This document shows, one piece after another, positions 21,815 through 34,331 of a DNA stretch of 64,000 nucleotides. Within the stretch, counting starts at the first letter, position 1. The number at the start of each line of letters is the position of its first letter. The DNA is from Stictocephala bisonia (Eukaryota > Arthropoda > Insecta > Hemiptera > Membracidae), in the NCBI GenBank assembly GCA_035578905.1, contig JAQJVL010002565.1:27803-91802 (forward strand), in the 5' to 3' direction. The position numbers and the translations under genes are program-made. Under the pieces are notes generated by a model. That model ran no database searches. It was not told the origin of the DNA and was given only the letters and a program-made list of their open reading frames with translations.

Positions 21815-22640
21815 ATCAGACTACACCTCTTATTGTGAAATATGGGCGTAGTCTGATGTGTTCTGGATGTGTATTGTGAAAGAAGGGCGAAATCTGAAGT
21901 GGCCTGAGCAATTATTGGAAGAGATGGGTATATTCTGATGTGGCCTGTTTGTATTGTGTTAGATGGGTGGGGTATGATGTGGCCTGGTATATTGAATTAG
22001 AGGGGCGTAGCCTGATGTGGATGGACGCGCCCAGATGTGGTCAGTAAGTTTATTATGAGATATGGGTACGGTCTGTGTATATTGTGTTAGAGGGGTCTGG
22101 CATGATGTGGCCTGTGTGACTATTGTGATTACTGGACGTTCTTAGATGTGGTCGGTGTGTTTATGGGCGTGTTATAATGTGGTCTGTGTGTTTATTTGCA
22201 ATATGGGCGTGGTCTGTGTGTCTTGTGAGAGATGGACGTGGTATGATGTTGTGGCCTGGGTGAGCATTGTGATGGAGACATGAGCGTGGTATGAAGTGGT
22301 CTGTGTTTTTATTTGCAATGTGGGTGTGGTCTGTTTGTAGTTTGTCTTGTGTGTATTGTGACAGATGGACGTGGTATGATGTGGCCTTGGTGATTATAGT
22401 GATGGATGGACGTTCTTAGATGTGGTCAGTGTGTTTATTGTGAGATATGAGCGTGGTATGAAGTGGTCTGTGTGTTTATTTGCAATGTGGGCGTGGTCTG
22501 TTTGTAGTGTGTCTTGTGTGTATTGTGACAGATGGACGTGGTATGATGTGACCTTGGTGATTATAGTGATGGATTGACGTTCTTAGATGTGGTCATTTGT
22601 TTATTGTGAGACATGGACGTGGTATAATGTGGTCAAAATA
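21815..22640 (+). repeat. Degenerate ~45-50 bp minisatellite
   Basis: Repeated words TATTGTGA-AGATGG, GCGTGGT-TGATGTGG and CCTGTGTG run through about 0.8 kb with many length changes. A longer segment (TATTTGCAATGTGGGTGTGGTC... to GTGATGGA) is repeated nearly intact at about 22,310 and 22,480, showing later block duplication. G-rich on the plus strand. No coding potential. Confidence 0.75.
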
Positions 22641-22989
22641 TTAAAGATATTATTTTTTTTATCTACTAGAAAATTATAGATAGTGAGAAAAGTGGTAATA
22701 ATAATTATAGAGCAATGCCATTATTGTTGTATAGTAATTAAAAATAAATAAATATTTCAACATTATATTTCAGCTGGTCGTGATAAAATCACTTTCACGA
22801 GTTTGGTGCTCAGAATGTAGCAGGATTTTTTAGTTTTATAGCAATTACCAGCAGTTTACTTGGTATAATTTTACCATCCTTTTATTTTGACTTATTCATA
22901 TGTAGTGCTATAAAAACAATTATGAGAAATTATAACGTACAATTAAGAGAAAAACTATGGCGTGATTGGTTCTTTCATTGACAGAGGTC

Positions 22990-24242
22990 ATTGAAAGAGT
23001 AGTTTCTTAGTAAATAGGCTCTACACTCGGGTACACACGCCGACCTTAGTAAACAGGCTCTACACTCGGGTACACTGACCTTAGTAAACAGGCTTTACAC
23101 TCGGGTACGCCGACCTTAGTAAACAGGCTTTACACTCGGGTACACCGACCTTAGTAAACAGGCTTTACACTCGGGTACACCGACCTTAGTATGCTTTACA
23201 CTCGGGTACACACGCCGACCTTAGTAAACAGGCTCTACACTCGGGTACACCGACCTTAGTAAACAGGCTTTACACTCAGGTACACACGCCGACCTTAGTA
23301 AACAGGCTCTACACTCGGATACACCGACCTTAGTAAACTGGCTTTACAATCGGGTACACCGACCTTAGTAAACAGGCTTTACACTCGGGTACACACGCCG
23401 ACCTTAGTAAACAGGCTCTACACTCGGGTACACCGACCTTAGTAAACAGGCTTTACACTCGGGTACACACGCCGACCTTAGTAAACAGGCTCTACACTCG
23501 GGTACACCGACCTTAGTAAACAGGCTTTACACTCGGGTACGCCGACCTTAGTAAACAGGCTTTACACTCGGGTACACCGACCTTAGTAAACAGGCTTTAC
23601 ACTCGGGTACACCGACCTTAGTAAACAGGCTCTACACTCAGGTACACACGCCGACCTTAGTAAACAGGCTCTACACTCGGGTACACCGACCTTAGTAAAC
23701 AGGCTTTACACTCGGGTACACCGACCTTAGTAAACAGGCTCTATACTCGGGTACACACGCCGACCTTAGTAAACAGGCTCTACACTCGGGTACACCAACC
23801 TTAGTAAACAGGCTTTACACTCGGGTACACACGCCGACCTTAGTAAACAGGCTTTACACTCGGGTACACCGACCTTAGTAAACAGGCTCTACACTCGGGT
23901 ACACCGACCTTAGTAAACAGGCTTTACACTCGGGTACACACGCCGACCTTAGTAAACAGGCTTTACACTCGGGTACACCAACCTTAGAAAACAGGCTCTA
24001 CACTCGGGTACGCTGACCTTAGTAAACAGGCTCTACACTCGGGTACACCGACCTTAGTAAACAGGCTCTACACTCGGGTACACACGCCGACCTTAGTAAA
24101 CAGGCTTTACACTCGGGTACACCGACCTTAGTAAACAGGCTCTACACTCGGGTACACCGACCTTAGTAAACAGGCTCTACACTCGGGTACACCGACCTTA
24201 GTAAACAGGCTTTACACTCGGGTACACACGCCGACCTTAGTA
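22990..24242 (+). repeat. 35/39-bp tandem array, about 34 units
   Basis: The unit is CCGACCTTAGTAAACAGGCT followed by [TT/CT]ACACTCGGGTACA. It exists in two lengths: a 35-bp form and a 39-bp form with an added CACG before CCGACC. The two forms and the TTT/CTC variant are mixed in an irregular but non-random order. Identity between units is very high, so the array is young or homogenised. One unit near 23,190 is shortened. There are no unique spacers, so it is not a CRISPR. Confidence 0.92.
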
Positions 24243-25019
24243 TGAAGTTCGATAGGTTACATATTCCTTGCATGTAGGTCCATAAACATTTCATTTTTCA
24301 CACCTTTTCTAAATGGTGAAAATTTAAAATGTTTAAAGCTTAATATCACAAAATAGTATAAACGTGTAAGAAGCAAAAAATACCAACGAATTTAGTCTTA
24401 AAAATCATGGTTTAAAGATTGTTAAGATAAAAAAAACTATTAACTGTGAAATTGAAATTGTTATGATTTTAATAATATTTGCTCTCCGAAGAATTCCGTT
24501 ACTATTTGATAAATGATTCAAAAACTCTGTTAATAGTTGTATTTTTAAAAGATCTGTACCATAATTTGTGGGACTTAATTAGGTATCAAATTATTAATGA
24601 GGTTTAATAATTATTTATTTAGTTATTAATACACTTGATTTATAATAATTAAATTACATTTAATAACCGAGCTGGAGAATTACGTCGGATAACTGTTCAA
24701 ATTGTTAATTACCTTACTAGAAATTCTGTGATTTTAAATTTATTTCAGTTTGAATAACTCTCCAATAAATATAAAGAGATAAAACAATTTTACCTATGAG
24801 TCATGGTTATTGAACTTTTTTATGATTCTTCTTTGTTTTGAAGCCAGTTATTTACATAAAAACTTTGTTTTGTGTACCAAAAAATGCTATTTAAATGTAA
24901 GCAACATTTATATTGCATTTAGTGCGAAAGGAATCGTCAGTCTAAATCTATTTGCCAATCATATTACAGAGTAATTAAAATACATGATGGAATGTTAACA
25001 TATGGACAAACACTGTGAA
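24243..25019. other. AT-rich spacer between two arrays
   Basis: No frame or repeat family recognised. Confidence 0.4.
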
Positions 25020-25047
25020 ACTCAAATCATGTGATAAACCATTTGTT

Positions 25048-26415
25048 ACGGCTATTCCACTGTGACAGGGGAAAGTCGGACCGACGCGCACAGTAATATG
25101 AGTTAGGGTCGTTTGTGTTCAAAGTTCACTAAAATTTGGTAGTGTACAGTTGTACTTATTACGGCTATTCCACTGTGACAGGGGAAAGTCGGACCGACGC
25201 GCACAGTAATATGATTTAGGGTTCGTTTGTGTTCAAAGTTCACTAAAATTTGGTAGTGTACAGTTGCACTTATTACGGCTATTCCACTGTGACAGGGGAA
25301 AGTCGAACCGACGTGCACAGTAATATGATTGAAGGTTCGTTTGTGTTCAAAGTTCACTAAAATTTGGTAGTGTTAAGTTGCACTTATTACGGCTATTCCA
25401 CTATGACATGGGACAGTCGGACCGACGCGCACAGTAATATGATTTAGGGTTCGTTTGTGTTCAAAGTTCACTAAAATTTGGTAGTGTACAGTTGCACTTA
25501 TTACAACTATTCCACTGTGACATGGGACAGTCAGACCAACGTGCACAGTAATATGAATTAGGGTTCGTTTGTGTTCAAAGTTCACTAAAATTTGGTAGTG
25601 TACAGTTGCACTTATTACGGCTATTCCACTGTGACATGGGACAGTCAGACCAACGTGCACAGTAATATGAATTAGGGTTCGTTTGTGTTCAAAGTTCACT
25701 AAAATTTGGTAGTGTACAGTTGCACTTATTACGGCTATTCCACTGTGACATGGGACAGTCGGACCGACGCGCACAGTAATATGATTTAGGGTTCATTTGT
25801 GTTCAAAGTTCACTAAAATTTGGTAGTGTACAGTTGCACTTATTACAACTATTCCACTGTGACATGGGACAGTCAGACCAACGTGCACAGTAATATGAAT
25901 TAGGGTTCGTTTGTGTTCAAAGTTCACTAAAATTTGGTAGTGTACAGTTGCACTTATTACGGCTATTCCACTGTGACATGGGACAGTCGGATCGACGCGC
26001 ACAGTAATATGAATTAGGGTTCGTTTGTGTTCAAAGTTCACTAAAATTTGGTAGTGTACAGTTGTACTTATTACGGCTATTCCACTGTGACATGGGACAG
26101 TCGGACCGACGCGCACAGTAATATGATTTAGGGTTCGTTTGTGTTCAAAGTTCACTAAAATTTGGTAGTGTACAGTTGCACTTATTACGGCTATTCCACT
26201 GTGATAGGGGAAAGTCGGACCGACGCGCACAGTAATATGATTTAGGGTTCATTTGTGTTCAAAGTTCACTAAAATTTGGTAGTGTATAGTTGCACTTATT
26301 ACGGCTATTCCACTGTGATAGAGGAAAGTCGGACCGATGCGCACAGTAATATGATTTAGGGTTCATTTGTGTTCAAAGTTCACTAAAATTTGGTAGTGTA
26401 CAGTTGAACTTATTT
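25048..26415. repeat. 114-bp satellite, 12 units
   Basis: Units beginning ACGGCTATTCCACTGTGACA (or ACAAC...) start at 25,048, 25,161 and then exactly every 114 bp to 26,301. Only the first unit is shorter (113 bp). Variants CATGGGACAGTC/CAGGGGAAAGTC and GACCGACGCGC/GACCAACGTGC recur in separated units, suggesting conversion or higher-order spread. Because 114 is 3x38, minus-strand frames stay open as 38-residue repeats (…HSGIAVISATVHYQILVNFE…), but this follows from the period and is not evidence of a protein. Confidence 0.93.
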
Positions 26416-26482
26416 TTACCTACTATTTGAATATTTAGCACTTTTGTATATGCTTATTGTCATTATCAAATTGATTATTAAT

Positions 26483-26552
26483 TTGATATTGACAATTTAT
26501 GATTTATGACAATACCGTATTAATTTGATTGTCATAAATCAAATTAATACGG
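26483..26552. repeat. Overlapping palindromes (alternative cruciforms)
   Basis: CCGTATTAATTTGATT (26,515-26,530) and AATCAAATTAATACGG (26,537-26,552) form a perfect 16-bp stem with a GTCATA loop. The upstream GATTTATGACAAT (26,501-26,513) pairs perfectly with ATTGTCATAAATC in the same region, so two stems compete. This could be the trace of an inverted duplication just beyond the satellite. Confidence 0.8.
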
Positions 26553-26914
26553 TTGTTTTAGAATACATATGTTTATTTTAATATTAGTATTTGCTTATAT
26601 ATTAATTACATAAGAAATCAATTATATTGCATGACTCTTCATTCATACTTTATACAGATAAAAAACTATTCCATTTTGTCAACTTCAAAAAATAAATTTA
26701 CTTTCTGGAGAGGTTTTTGATTGAAATGCGAGTAAATAAAAAACAAATATTAAAAACGAATAACGTTGAAAGAATAAAGCTAGACACCCATCGTTCATCC
26801 AATATTACCGGGCCTTGAGTAATATACTTATAGTTCCAAATTCTGTCTACACTGTCTATTAACTTTTATATCAGTGAGATACTAAATTAGTGATCCCAAA
26901 TGAAGTTTATGTAG

Positions 26915-27330
26915 ATGAAGTAACTAGCTTTGTTCGTTGGGGCTAATATATACTCACTTTACCTCATTAACTGTTGAAGTAAAGTTGCTTATTGATTAGG
27001 ACATTAACAACATATATGTATCTACATAAGTATATAAAGTACATAAGTACATAAAGTAACTCGCTGCGTTCTTTGGGGCTAATATGTACTCACTTTACCT
27101 CATCAACTGTTAGAAGTAAAATTGTTTATTGATAAGGACATTAACAACATATATGTAGATGAAGTAACTCGCTCCGTTCTTTGGGGCTAATATGTACTCA
27201 CTTTACCTCATGAACTGTTAGAAGTAAAATTGTTTATTGATAAGGACATTAACAACATATATATAGATGAAGTAACTCGCTCCATTCCTTGGGGCTAATA
27301 TGTACTCACTTTACCTCATGAACTGTTCAA
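26915..27330 (+). repeat. 108-bp tandem repeat, about four units
   Basis: Units contain GAAGTAACTCGCT, GTTCTTTGGGGCTAATATGT, CTCACTTTACCTCAT and AAGGACATTAACAACATATAT. The word GGCTAATAT recurs at 26,941, 27,077, 27,185 and 27,293. The first interval is longer (136 bp) because of an ACATAAGTA expansion. Confidence 0.85.
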
Positions 27331-28265
27331 TCAATTATTTTTTAAATAAAAGTATTATTACACACTACTATGCTTAATCAAGAGACTAGAAAATATTATA
27401 AACATTAATAAAACTAGAACATACGGAGTGTGATATTGGTTTTTTTGTTGAGTTCCAAGATGGAGAACACAGAAGTAGCGATGGACATTACGAGAAATGA
27501 CCGGCCAAGATTGGAAAGCCCAACACAATACCCACGTGTTTGTGAATGTATTGTTGAGTGATAGCCCTGTGTTGAGAACTTTTGTGTACACGAAATCATT
27601 TTTATATATTGAGAAACATTTTTTTTTGTTTTATCAAAATCAATTTTATTCTACGAGTAAATGTTTAACAAAAATTCTTCTGTTCATCGTGGAAATCTAA
27701 TAAAAAATAAAACAGACAGAGAACCCCGAAATTGCTTACACAGTTGTAGGCCTTAAATCAGTGAAATATACATATTAAGCACTGAGATACCAAAGGAGTT
27801 ACTTTTTGTTTATCAATCGTAGCCTAACAGTTCATAGTAAAAATGAAGGATGAAGAGTTTATGATAATGGCCAAAAACTGTTTATAAAGCTTAATTGTAT
27901 AAACTTTATTCATAAAAAAGGCAAATACAAAAATAACAGAATGATTTAAATTGGAATATTTTTAAATTTGAAATGGATTAAAAAGTGGGTTTAAATTTTA
28001 ACTCTTCGAGAAAAATATATAGTTCTAGTCAATCGAAAGTCAACAGTAGTGTATCGTGTACTATTTGCATCCCTATAAAGTAAAGGGGAATTTCATATTT
28101 TTTGAAATTTTGAAATTATAGTTCAACCTATTAATCTGATTAAGTTTTGTAATTTACACAAATCACTCTCAACAATGCTTTTTCAATAAAAACACGCGTA
28201 ATCAGGAATTAGTGTTTACCCGTTTCCCAACCCCCCTCCCATTAAGAGCTTAGTTGAATTATTAC
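27331..28265. other. Non-repetitive AT-rich DNA
   Basis: No supported gene. The short frames at 27,358-27,700 overlap on both strands and show no family resemblance. A C-rich tract, CAACCCCCCTCCC, lies at about 28,229. Confidence 0.35.
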
Positions 28266-28269
28266 TTTA

Positions 28270-29587
28270 AAATGATTGGGGGATATCAGAGTAGTCAAAT
28301 GACCAACCCAGTTGATCATCTGTGGGCCCCAAACCCCCGAGGGGTTTCATAAATGATTACGGGTGGTTAGACAAAATGACTAAACACTGCCAAAATCAGT
28401 CAGTGGCTATCCCTGATGATCTCTGGATACCAAATTAGAACAGTAACTTTTAAACTTGATCAAGGAAGCTGATAGGGAAGCTATGGCTACCTAAGTTGAT
28501 CACAGTTGGCTATCTAAGTTAATTATAGGGGCTAATCAAGTTGATAGCGGGGGGCTACTCAAGTTCATTAAGCGGAGATAGCCAAATTGATCACGAGGGA
28601 TACATACGTTGATCACAGGTGGTTACCAAATCCACCATGAAAAGTTTGAGCATCAGATGCTAGTAAAAATGATTACGGTTGGGTACTCAATCTGACTGCT
28701 ACGGACACTGATCACAGATGCTACCGAAGTTAATTAATTACAGAGAGATACAACAGTTAATAAGGGGGCTACACAAGTTAATCATGGGGGATACCCAAGG
28801 AGATCACGATTGATTACCCAGGTTGATTACGAGGGCTAGCTACATTGCTTATGGGTCTACCCAACTTAATCACGGATAGCTACCTACGTTGATCATGGGG
28901 GATACCCAAATTCATCACGGGTGGATATCGACGTTGATCACTAGGGCTAACCAAGTTGATCAAGGGGGCTATCAAACTTAACCATGGGGGTTACCCAAGG
29001 AGATCACGATTGATTACCCAAGTTGATTACAGGGGGTTTCGAACTTGATCACGGGCTACCTAAGTTGATCACAGTTGGCTACTTTAGTTTACTACGGGGA
29101 CTACCTAAGTTTGATAACAGGAAGCTGCATAAGTTGTTGATGGGTGATTACTCAAGTAGATGAAGAGGGCTACCCAATATGATAACAGGTAGTTACCCAA
29201 ATCGATCAGAAAGGTTTTAGCATCAGTACATACCGAAAATGATCACAGTTGGCTACTTAATCTGACTGCTACGCAAACTGATCGCCGATGCTACTCAAGT
29301 TAATTACGAGGAGCTACAAAAGTTGATCTTGGGGTTACACAAATTAATCATGGAGGATATCCAAGTTAATCATGGATGGGGGAGGGGGCTTCCCAAGAAG
29401 ATCACCGATGATAAGCCAAGATAGGTAATAGGTAATACCCATCTTTATTACGAGGGACTACCTAAGTTGTTCAATGGTTACTACTGAAGTTGATCGCGAG
29501 GGTTACACAAGTTTATCACGCTGTGCTACCTAAGTTGATTAAGGGTGGCTACCCCAGTTTTTCACGGGGGCTATGCAAATTGATTAC
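28270..29587 (+). repeat. ~22-bp degenerate minisatellite, long array
   Basis: Variants of GGCTACCCAAGTTGATCACG GG run for about 1.3 kb (some 55-60 units). A larger block is duplicated: the stretch around 28,620-28,800 (AAGTTTGAGCATC, GGCTACTCAATCTGACTGCTACG) recurs at about 29,200-29,360. The same family occurs at 40.3 kb and, inverted, at 49.5 and 50.0 kb. Confidence 0.85.
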
Positions 29588-29743
29588 ATGATCTGCGCTT
29601 CGCTATCTTTCTTTGATCGTATTTATGCTAGGCTTGTGTCTTTGGATACTAAACTTACCTTGCCTCACTCAGATAAGTTGTATGTGTCTGCACGAATCTA
29701 TGTTTCAAAAATTTGTAACCACATAATAAATATTTACCAATAA
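29588..29743 (+). other. Unidentified 51-codon open frame
   Basis: An ATG-to-TAA frame with a protein-like composition (FFDRIYARLVSLDTKL, SDKLYVSARIYVSKIC) sits between the minisatellite and the LINE 5' end. It could be a fragment of another retroelement into which the LINE inserted. I recognise no family. Confidence 0.15.
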
Positions 29744-30172
29744 ACTATTAACCCTATCCCTGTGTACGTCACTAACTTTTCTAGTCAAAACAGTCTTCTG
29801 ACAAACAACGTCGCTACGCCGGTTTTTTTTCATCAGCCACAGCCTTCTTGATCATTGCTCCTCTGTATTGCCGATATTATCGACACTATAGCAATTGCAC
29901 ACTCATCAGTGGTGGATCGAGTAGCTATTGTTTGCGTGTGTTTTTTGCTTTTCCTTTACGTCAGTTGTACTTGTTTTCTCTTGTTGCCATGGAGTAATAG
30001 TATTTTTCTTGTGCTCACTATTGTATATATAATTGTTGATCAAATTGCCTGCACTTTTTTATATCTCATCAGCTATCTAAAATTAGTCATCTAAATGTAG
30101 GCTTCAGCTCTCTTCACATAATACTGAATTGCCGACACTGTCCAACTATCACCATTTGTCACTGAATACAAA

Positions 30173-31086
30173 ATGGATCTTATACCTGACCCACTTACAT
30201 GTATTATTTGTATGCACAAAGTTCTTAGCTCCGACAAAGGAATTCAATGTGAAAGTGTGTGCAATAGATGGTTTCATGCATCTTGTATAGGCATATCGAA
30301 TGCTGATTATTCAGTACTTAGCTCCAGAACAATAAAAAAATGGTTTTGTAACAGAGTGGATTTTATCCTTCCAGGTCAACACCCTCTCCTAAATCGATTT
30401 GATGATCTTTCTAACAAAATGTCACAGATGCTAGCTATGATGTCAAATCTGACTACTGTGCCATCAGATGTCTCGGACATAAAAAATCAACTAAAGGCAT
30501 TTAACGAGACATTGACTGCTTTTGAGCCACGCATTGCGGATGTCGAGAATAGAATTGAAGCACTTGAAAAAAAGTTCTCTTCAACTGCAAACGAGAACGA
30601 TCAGTCTTGTAATTTTGAAGTGGTGCTGGAGGAGATGATCGACCGTGACAAGCGATCACACAATGTCATAATATACGGGGCTGCTGAGAGTAGTAGCAAA
30701 TCTACTGAATTAAGGATAAAATTTGATAGCGATCTTGTCTCAACTATGATTGATGCCGTATTTCAAGAGAACCCCGCGGGAAAGTTTAAATGTTATCGTA
30801 TTGGCAAAACGCTGGTGATATGCCTAGGCCTCTGAAGATTGTTTTCCAGGACCGCAAAGACGCCTTTTCATTTTTTAATAAGTTTGACATAACTGCTGTC
30901 AAGGACCTAAAACCTGCTCTTGCTAATGTTACAGCATCAAGAGACAGAACTCCTCGTGAGAGAAAACTGCTTGAAAGTTTAAGAGAAGAGTTGAAAACTC
31001 GTCTGGCCTCTGGAGAAGTCGATCTAACGATTAGATATATTAATGGTGTCTCCAAAATTATAAAAAGCAAGCCAAAAAACGGATAA
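30173..31086 (+). pseudogene. LINE ORF1: PHD finger, coiled coil, RRM-like domain
   Basis: Begins MDLIPDPLTCIICM. A PHD-like zinc finger spans about residues 10-60 (C-I-I-C, C-E-S-V-C, W-F-H-A-S-C, W-F-C), followed by a coiled coil (about 80-145, ending ENRIEALEKKFSS) and an RRM/transposase_22-like part from RSHNVIIYGAAES. The frame shifts near 30,815 and the coding resumes in the frame 30,790-31,086 (RPLKIVFQDRKDAFSFFNKF ... KPKNG). The product would be an RNA-binding, self-associating particle protein. PHD-bearing ORF1 proteins are known from CR1-group elements. Confidence 0.8.
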
Positions 31087-33896
31087 ATTACGATCGCAAG
31101 GGACTCCATATTTACTTTCAGAATGTCAGAGGGCTACGCACTAAGCTTGATCAAGTAAGAAAAGCCATAACAACCTGTGTATATGATATCCTAGTATTAG
31201 TGGAATCAAATCTAGGTGGTGATGTAAATGACTCTGAACTTGCTCTCTCTAACTATACCATTTATAGAAAAGATCGATCTACGCTCACCAGTAAAAAAGT
31301 GGGAGGTGGAGGTGGAGTCCTGATTGCGATCAATTCTACTCTAAATTCGAGGCTTATACCCTCTCTTAACGATGAAATATAGTGCTTGTTTGTCTCACTG
31401 AAATTTAATCATACAGTCTGTCTGATTGGAGCAACATATATTCCTCCTCAAATGCCTGCTGCAGTATATGCCAAGTTCAGCGAGTGCCTAGAAGATGTTC
31501 TCTCATGTGGTCACAATATTAGCGATTCTATAATATTGGGTGATTTTAACTTGCCTGATGTGGACTGGACTGATCCTGTTCCTGTTTGCCGAGCATCTCA
31601 ATACCTAATAGACGTTACGAATACTTTCCATTTGGTCCACTTGAACAAAGTATTGAATGCCAGAGGAGTCCTACTTGACCTTATATTTTCTTCAAAAACT
31701 GAAGTAGACGTTACTCCAGCAATGGATCCTATATTACCTCTTGAAGATGCCCATCCTGCTTTATCAGTCACTTTTTCCCTTCCCTATGAGGACAAAGTTA
31801 CACAAATCAAGATCCCTGATTTTAGACGCTGTGATTTACCTAGAGTCTTCCAGCTTCTTCAGAGTCGGCTGGATACAGTTCAATTTCATATTACTCAATT
31901 ACAAGAATTCTCCTCATGGTACATTAACAATATCAGTGAAATTGTATTGTCTTGCACCCCCCGTGAAAACAGTTGGAACCCAAAGATTTCCGCCTTGGTT
32001 TTCGAGGGACTTAAGAGCTTTGATCGTTCAAAAAAAAAGAAATTCACGCTAAATATAAGAAATATCTGCTCAGGACTGATTACCAAGAATTCCGCCACAT
32101 TCGTGCCTTATGTAAGAACCTCACCAATGAATGTTATTCTAGATATATATCTCAAGTTAGTAATACCTTATCCTCCAATCCTAAATCCTTTTGGAGTTTT
32201 ATCAGAGGTCAACTTTCGAGCACACCTCCTCCTGTCGAAGTCTCTCTCAATGATGTCTCATCTAGTTCACCGATTGAAGCATGTAACCTCTTCGCTAAGT
32301 TTTTTGCGTCAGTGTTTAAGAATTCCGCATGTAACTCTCCTGATTACGACTTCAAATTACCATTGACTTTGTCATCATGTCACCTTGATAGTGAAGAAGT
32401 AGAGCGTGCACTGACTCATCTTGATCCCCATAAAGGAGCTGGTCCTGATGGTATACCACCTTTAGTACTTCGTGTTTGTAGTTCCATACTTGCCCCCCAA
32501 TTAACTATATTGTTCAATCAAAGCCTTAGATTGGGAGTATTTCCTGAGATTCTAAAGAGTAGCTTTGTGGTGCCTGTGTATAAATCTGGCTGTAAAGAAG
32601 ATATTTCTAACTATCGGCCGATCGCCATACAATGTTCTATTGGCAAAGTATTCGAGAGACTTGTGTTGGATAGGATATTCTTTAATCTGAGAAAAATAAT
32701 TGTTCCTGAACAACATGGGTTTATTCCGGGAAGATCTACTCTTACCAATCTCACACTCTTCCAGAGCGATATTCTTGCATCGATGGCTTCTGGTAGGCAG
32801 TTGGACTGTATCTATCTCGACTAATCGAAGGCCTTTGACACAGTTAGTCATGTCCACTTAATTGCCAAACTCGAGGGATATGGCATTGTTGGCCCCTTAT
32901 TGGACTGGTTTAAATCCTATTTAAGCAACAGGATGCTCATTGTTAAATACGCTGGAAGCACCTCAGAGCCATTTGTAGCCTAGTCGGAGTCCCACAGGGG
33001 TCTCATTTGGGACCTGTCCTCTTCAACTTATTTATTAATGATATTGTACAAGATGTTGGCTCCAACTGCTTGATGTTTGCTGATGATCTGAAAATATATA
33101 GGCCCATCTCCTCACTAGATGACTGCATTCTTCTACAGAACAGTTTGGCCAGGATCGTGGATTGGTGTGACTTAACCAAATGGCTCTGAACATCAAGAAG
33201 TGTGTAGTAGTTTCCTTTGCCAGATGCATTAATCCAATTAATTTTGATTATAAGCTCGGCAGTAGTATTGTCACAAGAAAGGCCAGTACCAAGGATCTTG
33301 GAATATCACTTTTGGATTCCCTGAATCCCTCCTCCCACATAGACAGCATATGCAGCAAGTCCGCTAAAGTCTTGGGTTTCCTCGTTAGAGAGTCTAGAAG
33401 TGGTATAAGTGTTGACGCTCTTAGAACACTTTACGTTGCTCTGGTCAGACCAATCCTCGAGTACGCCAGTCCAGTTTGGTCACCATTTCAACAGAACCAC
33501 ATTGAAAGGATAGAAAAGCTTCAATCTCGCTTCATTCGTCTGATTGGCCTGAGGATGGAATTCGAGTATCGTCTTGTGCCTATGGACGAGATTGCCAGAG
33601 CTCTGAGGCTGGAACCTTTGGAGAAGCGCAGGCACTTGGCTGACGTTGTATTCTTATACAAGTTGTTGAATGGCGAAATTGATTGTTCTGCGCTACTTTC
33701 AAAAATCGACCTGATGACACCTAGCTCTACTCGAAGACGGCATCTATTCAGTCGTCGTCACTGCAACACCAGTTACATGTTCAACAGTACTTTGCCACGG
33801 CTACATCGACTGGGAAACAAAATTTGTGATGAGGTAGACACTTTTAACTGTAGCATTACACAATTGAAGAAATCAATAACATTGCTGGATGCTTAA
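31087..33896 (+). pseudogene. LINE ORF2: AP endonuclease and reverse transcriptase
   Basis: About 935 codons. Endonuclease motifs: FQNVRGLRTK, VESNLG, GGGVLIAI, ILGDFNLPDVDW, and the terminal DAHPAL in place of DH-P. Reverse transcriptase motifs: KGAGPDGIP, VPVYKSG, NYRPIAI, HGFIPGRST, D-SKAFDTVSH, VPQGSHLGP, LMFADDLKIY (catalytic FADD kept), and a C-terminal LEYASPVWSP and RFIRLIG region. Defects: stop TAG at 31,379, frameshifts near 31,850 and 32,980, TAA at 32,822 inside the D-Y-S-K-A-F motif, and a small shift at 33,180. No RNase H domain. The nucleotide 3' end follows 0.4 kb later. Confidence 0.88.
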
Positions 33897-34331
33897 CTTA
33901 ATTTTGCATGATTATTAATTTGTACATGAAGGTTTGTTTGTTAGCTTTGTTTTCAGATAATTATAGGGTGTAGGGTTTAAGTTTTCCCAATGCAAGATGT
34001 TAATAATTTGATGTTAAATGTTGCTCTATCTATTATTCTTGTATTAATATTTATTATCTTTTCGTTATTCATTAATCTTATGTAAATTGTATGATGTTAT
34101 TTATTATTATTGTAATTTATGTAGAGTTTGCTCTAGCATGGAACTATTTATAAAATAAGATCTAAGTTTAGTATATCAAATAAGTTATTTGTTTGCAAAT
34201 TCCTTATTATTATGTGGTAGCATAAACCATACTTTTGTTGGTTCTGCTTTAGTTTTGTTTGATGGCATGGTTTGTTGAGTAATACTCTTAAGTTTGAATT
34301 GCAATCTTAATAAGTATCAAATCAAATCAAA

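Larger units (their letters stand above)
29780..34331 (+). mobile_element. Nearly full-length Jockey/CR1-group non-LTR retrotransposon (inactive)
   Basis: It holds a 5' region of about 0.4 kb, ORF1 (30,173-31,086), ORF2 with endonuclease and reverse transcriptase (31,087-33,896), a 3' UTR of about 0.4 kb and a 3' tail of ATCAA repeats at 34,314-34,331. A short simple-repeat tail instead of poly(A) is common in CR1/L2-like elements. The 5' end is uncertain. It is dead through a few frameshifts and two point stops but is much better preserved than the other LINEs here, so it is the youngest. Its tail abuts the interrupted ORF2 of an opposite-strand LINE. Confidence 0.85.

Noticed and set aside
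22990..24242. CRISPR-like regular array
   Set aside because: Units are contiguous tandem repeats with no unique spacers, and the window is eukaryotic.
25103..26230. Repetitive proteins of 84-145 residues on the minus strand
   Set aside because: They arise because the satellite period (114 bp) is a multiple of three; no start context or family supports them.
29855..30094. 79-aa hydrophobic frame before LINE ORF1
   Set aside because: It lies in the LINE 5' untranslated region and its hydrophobicity follows from T-rich sequence.
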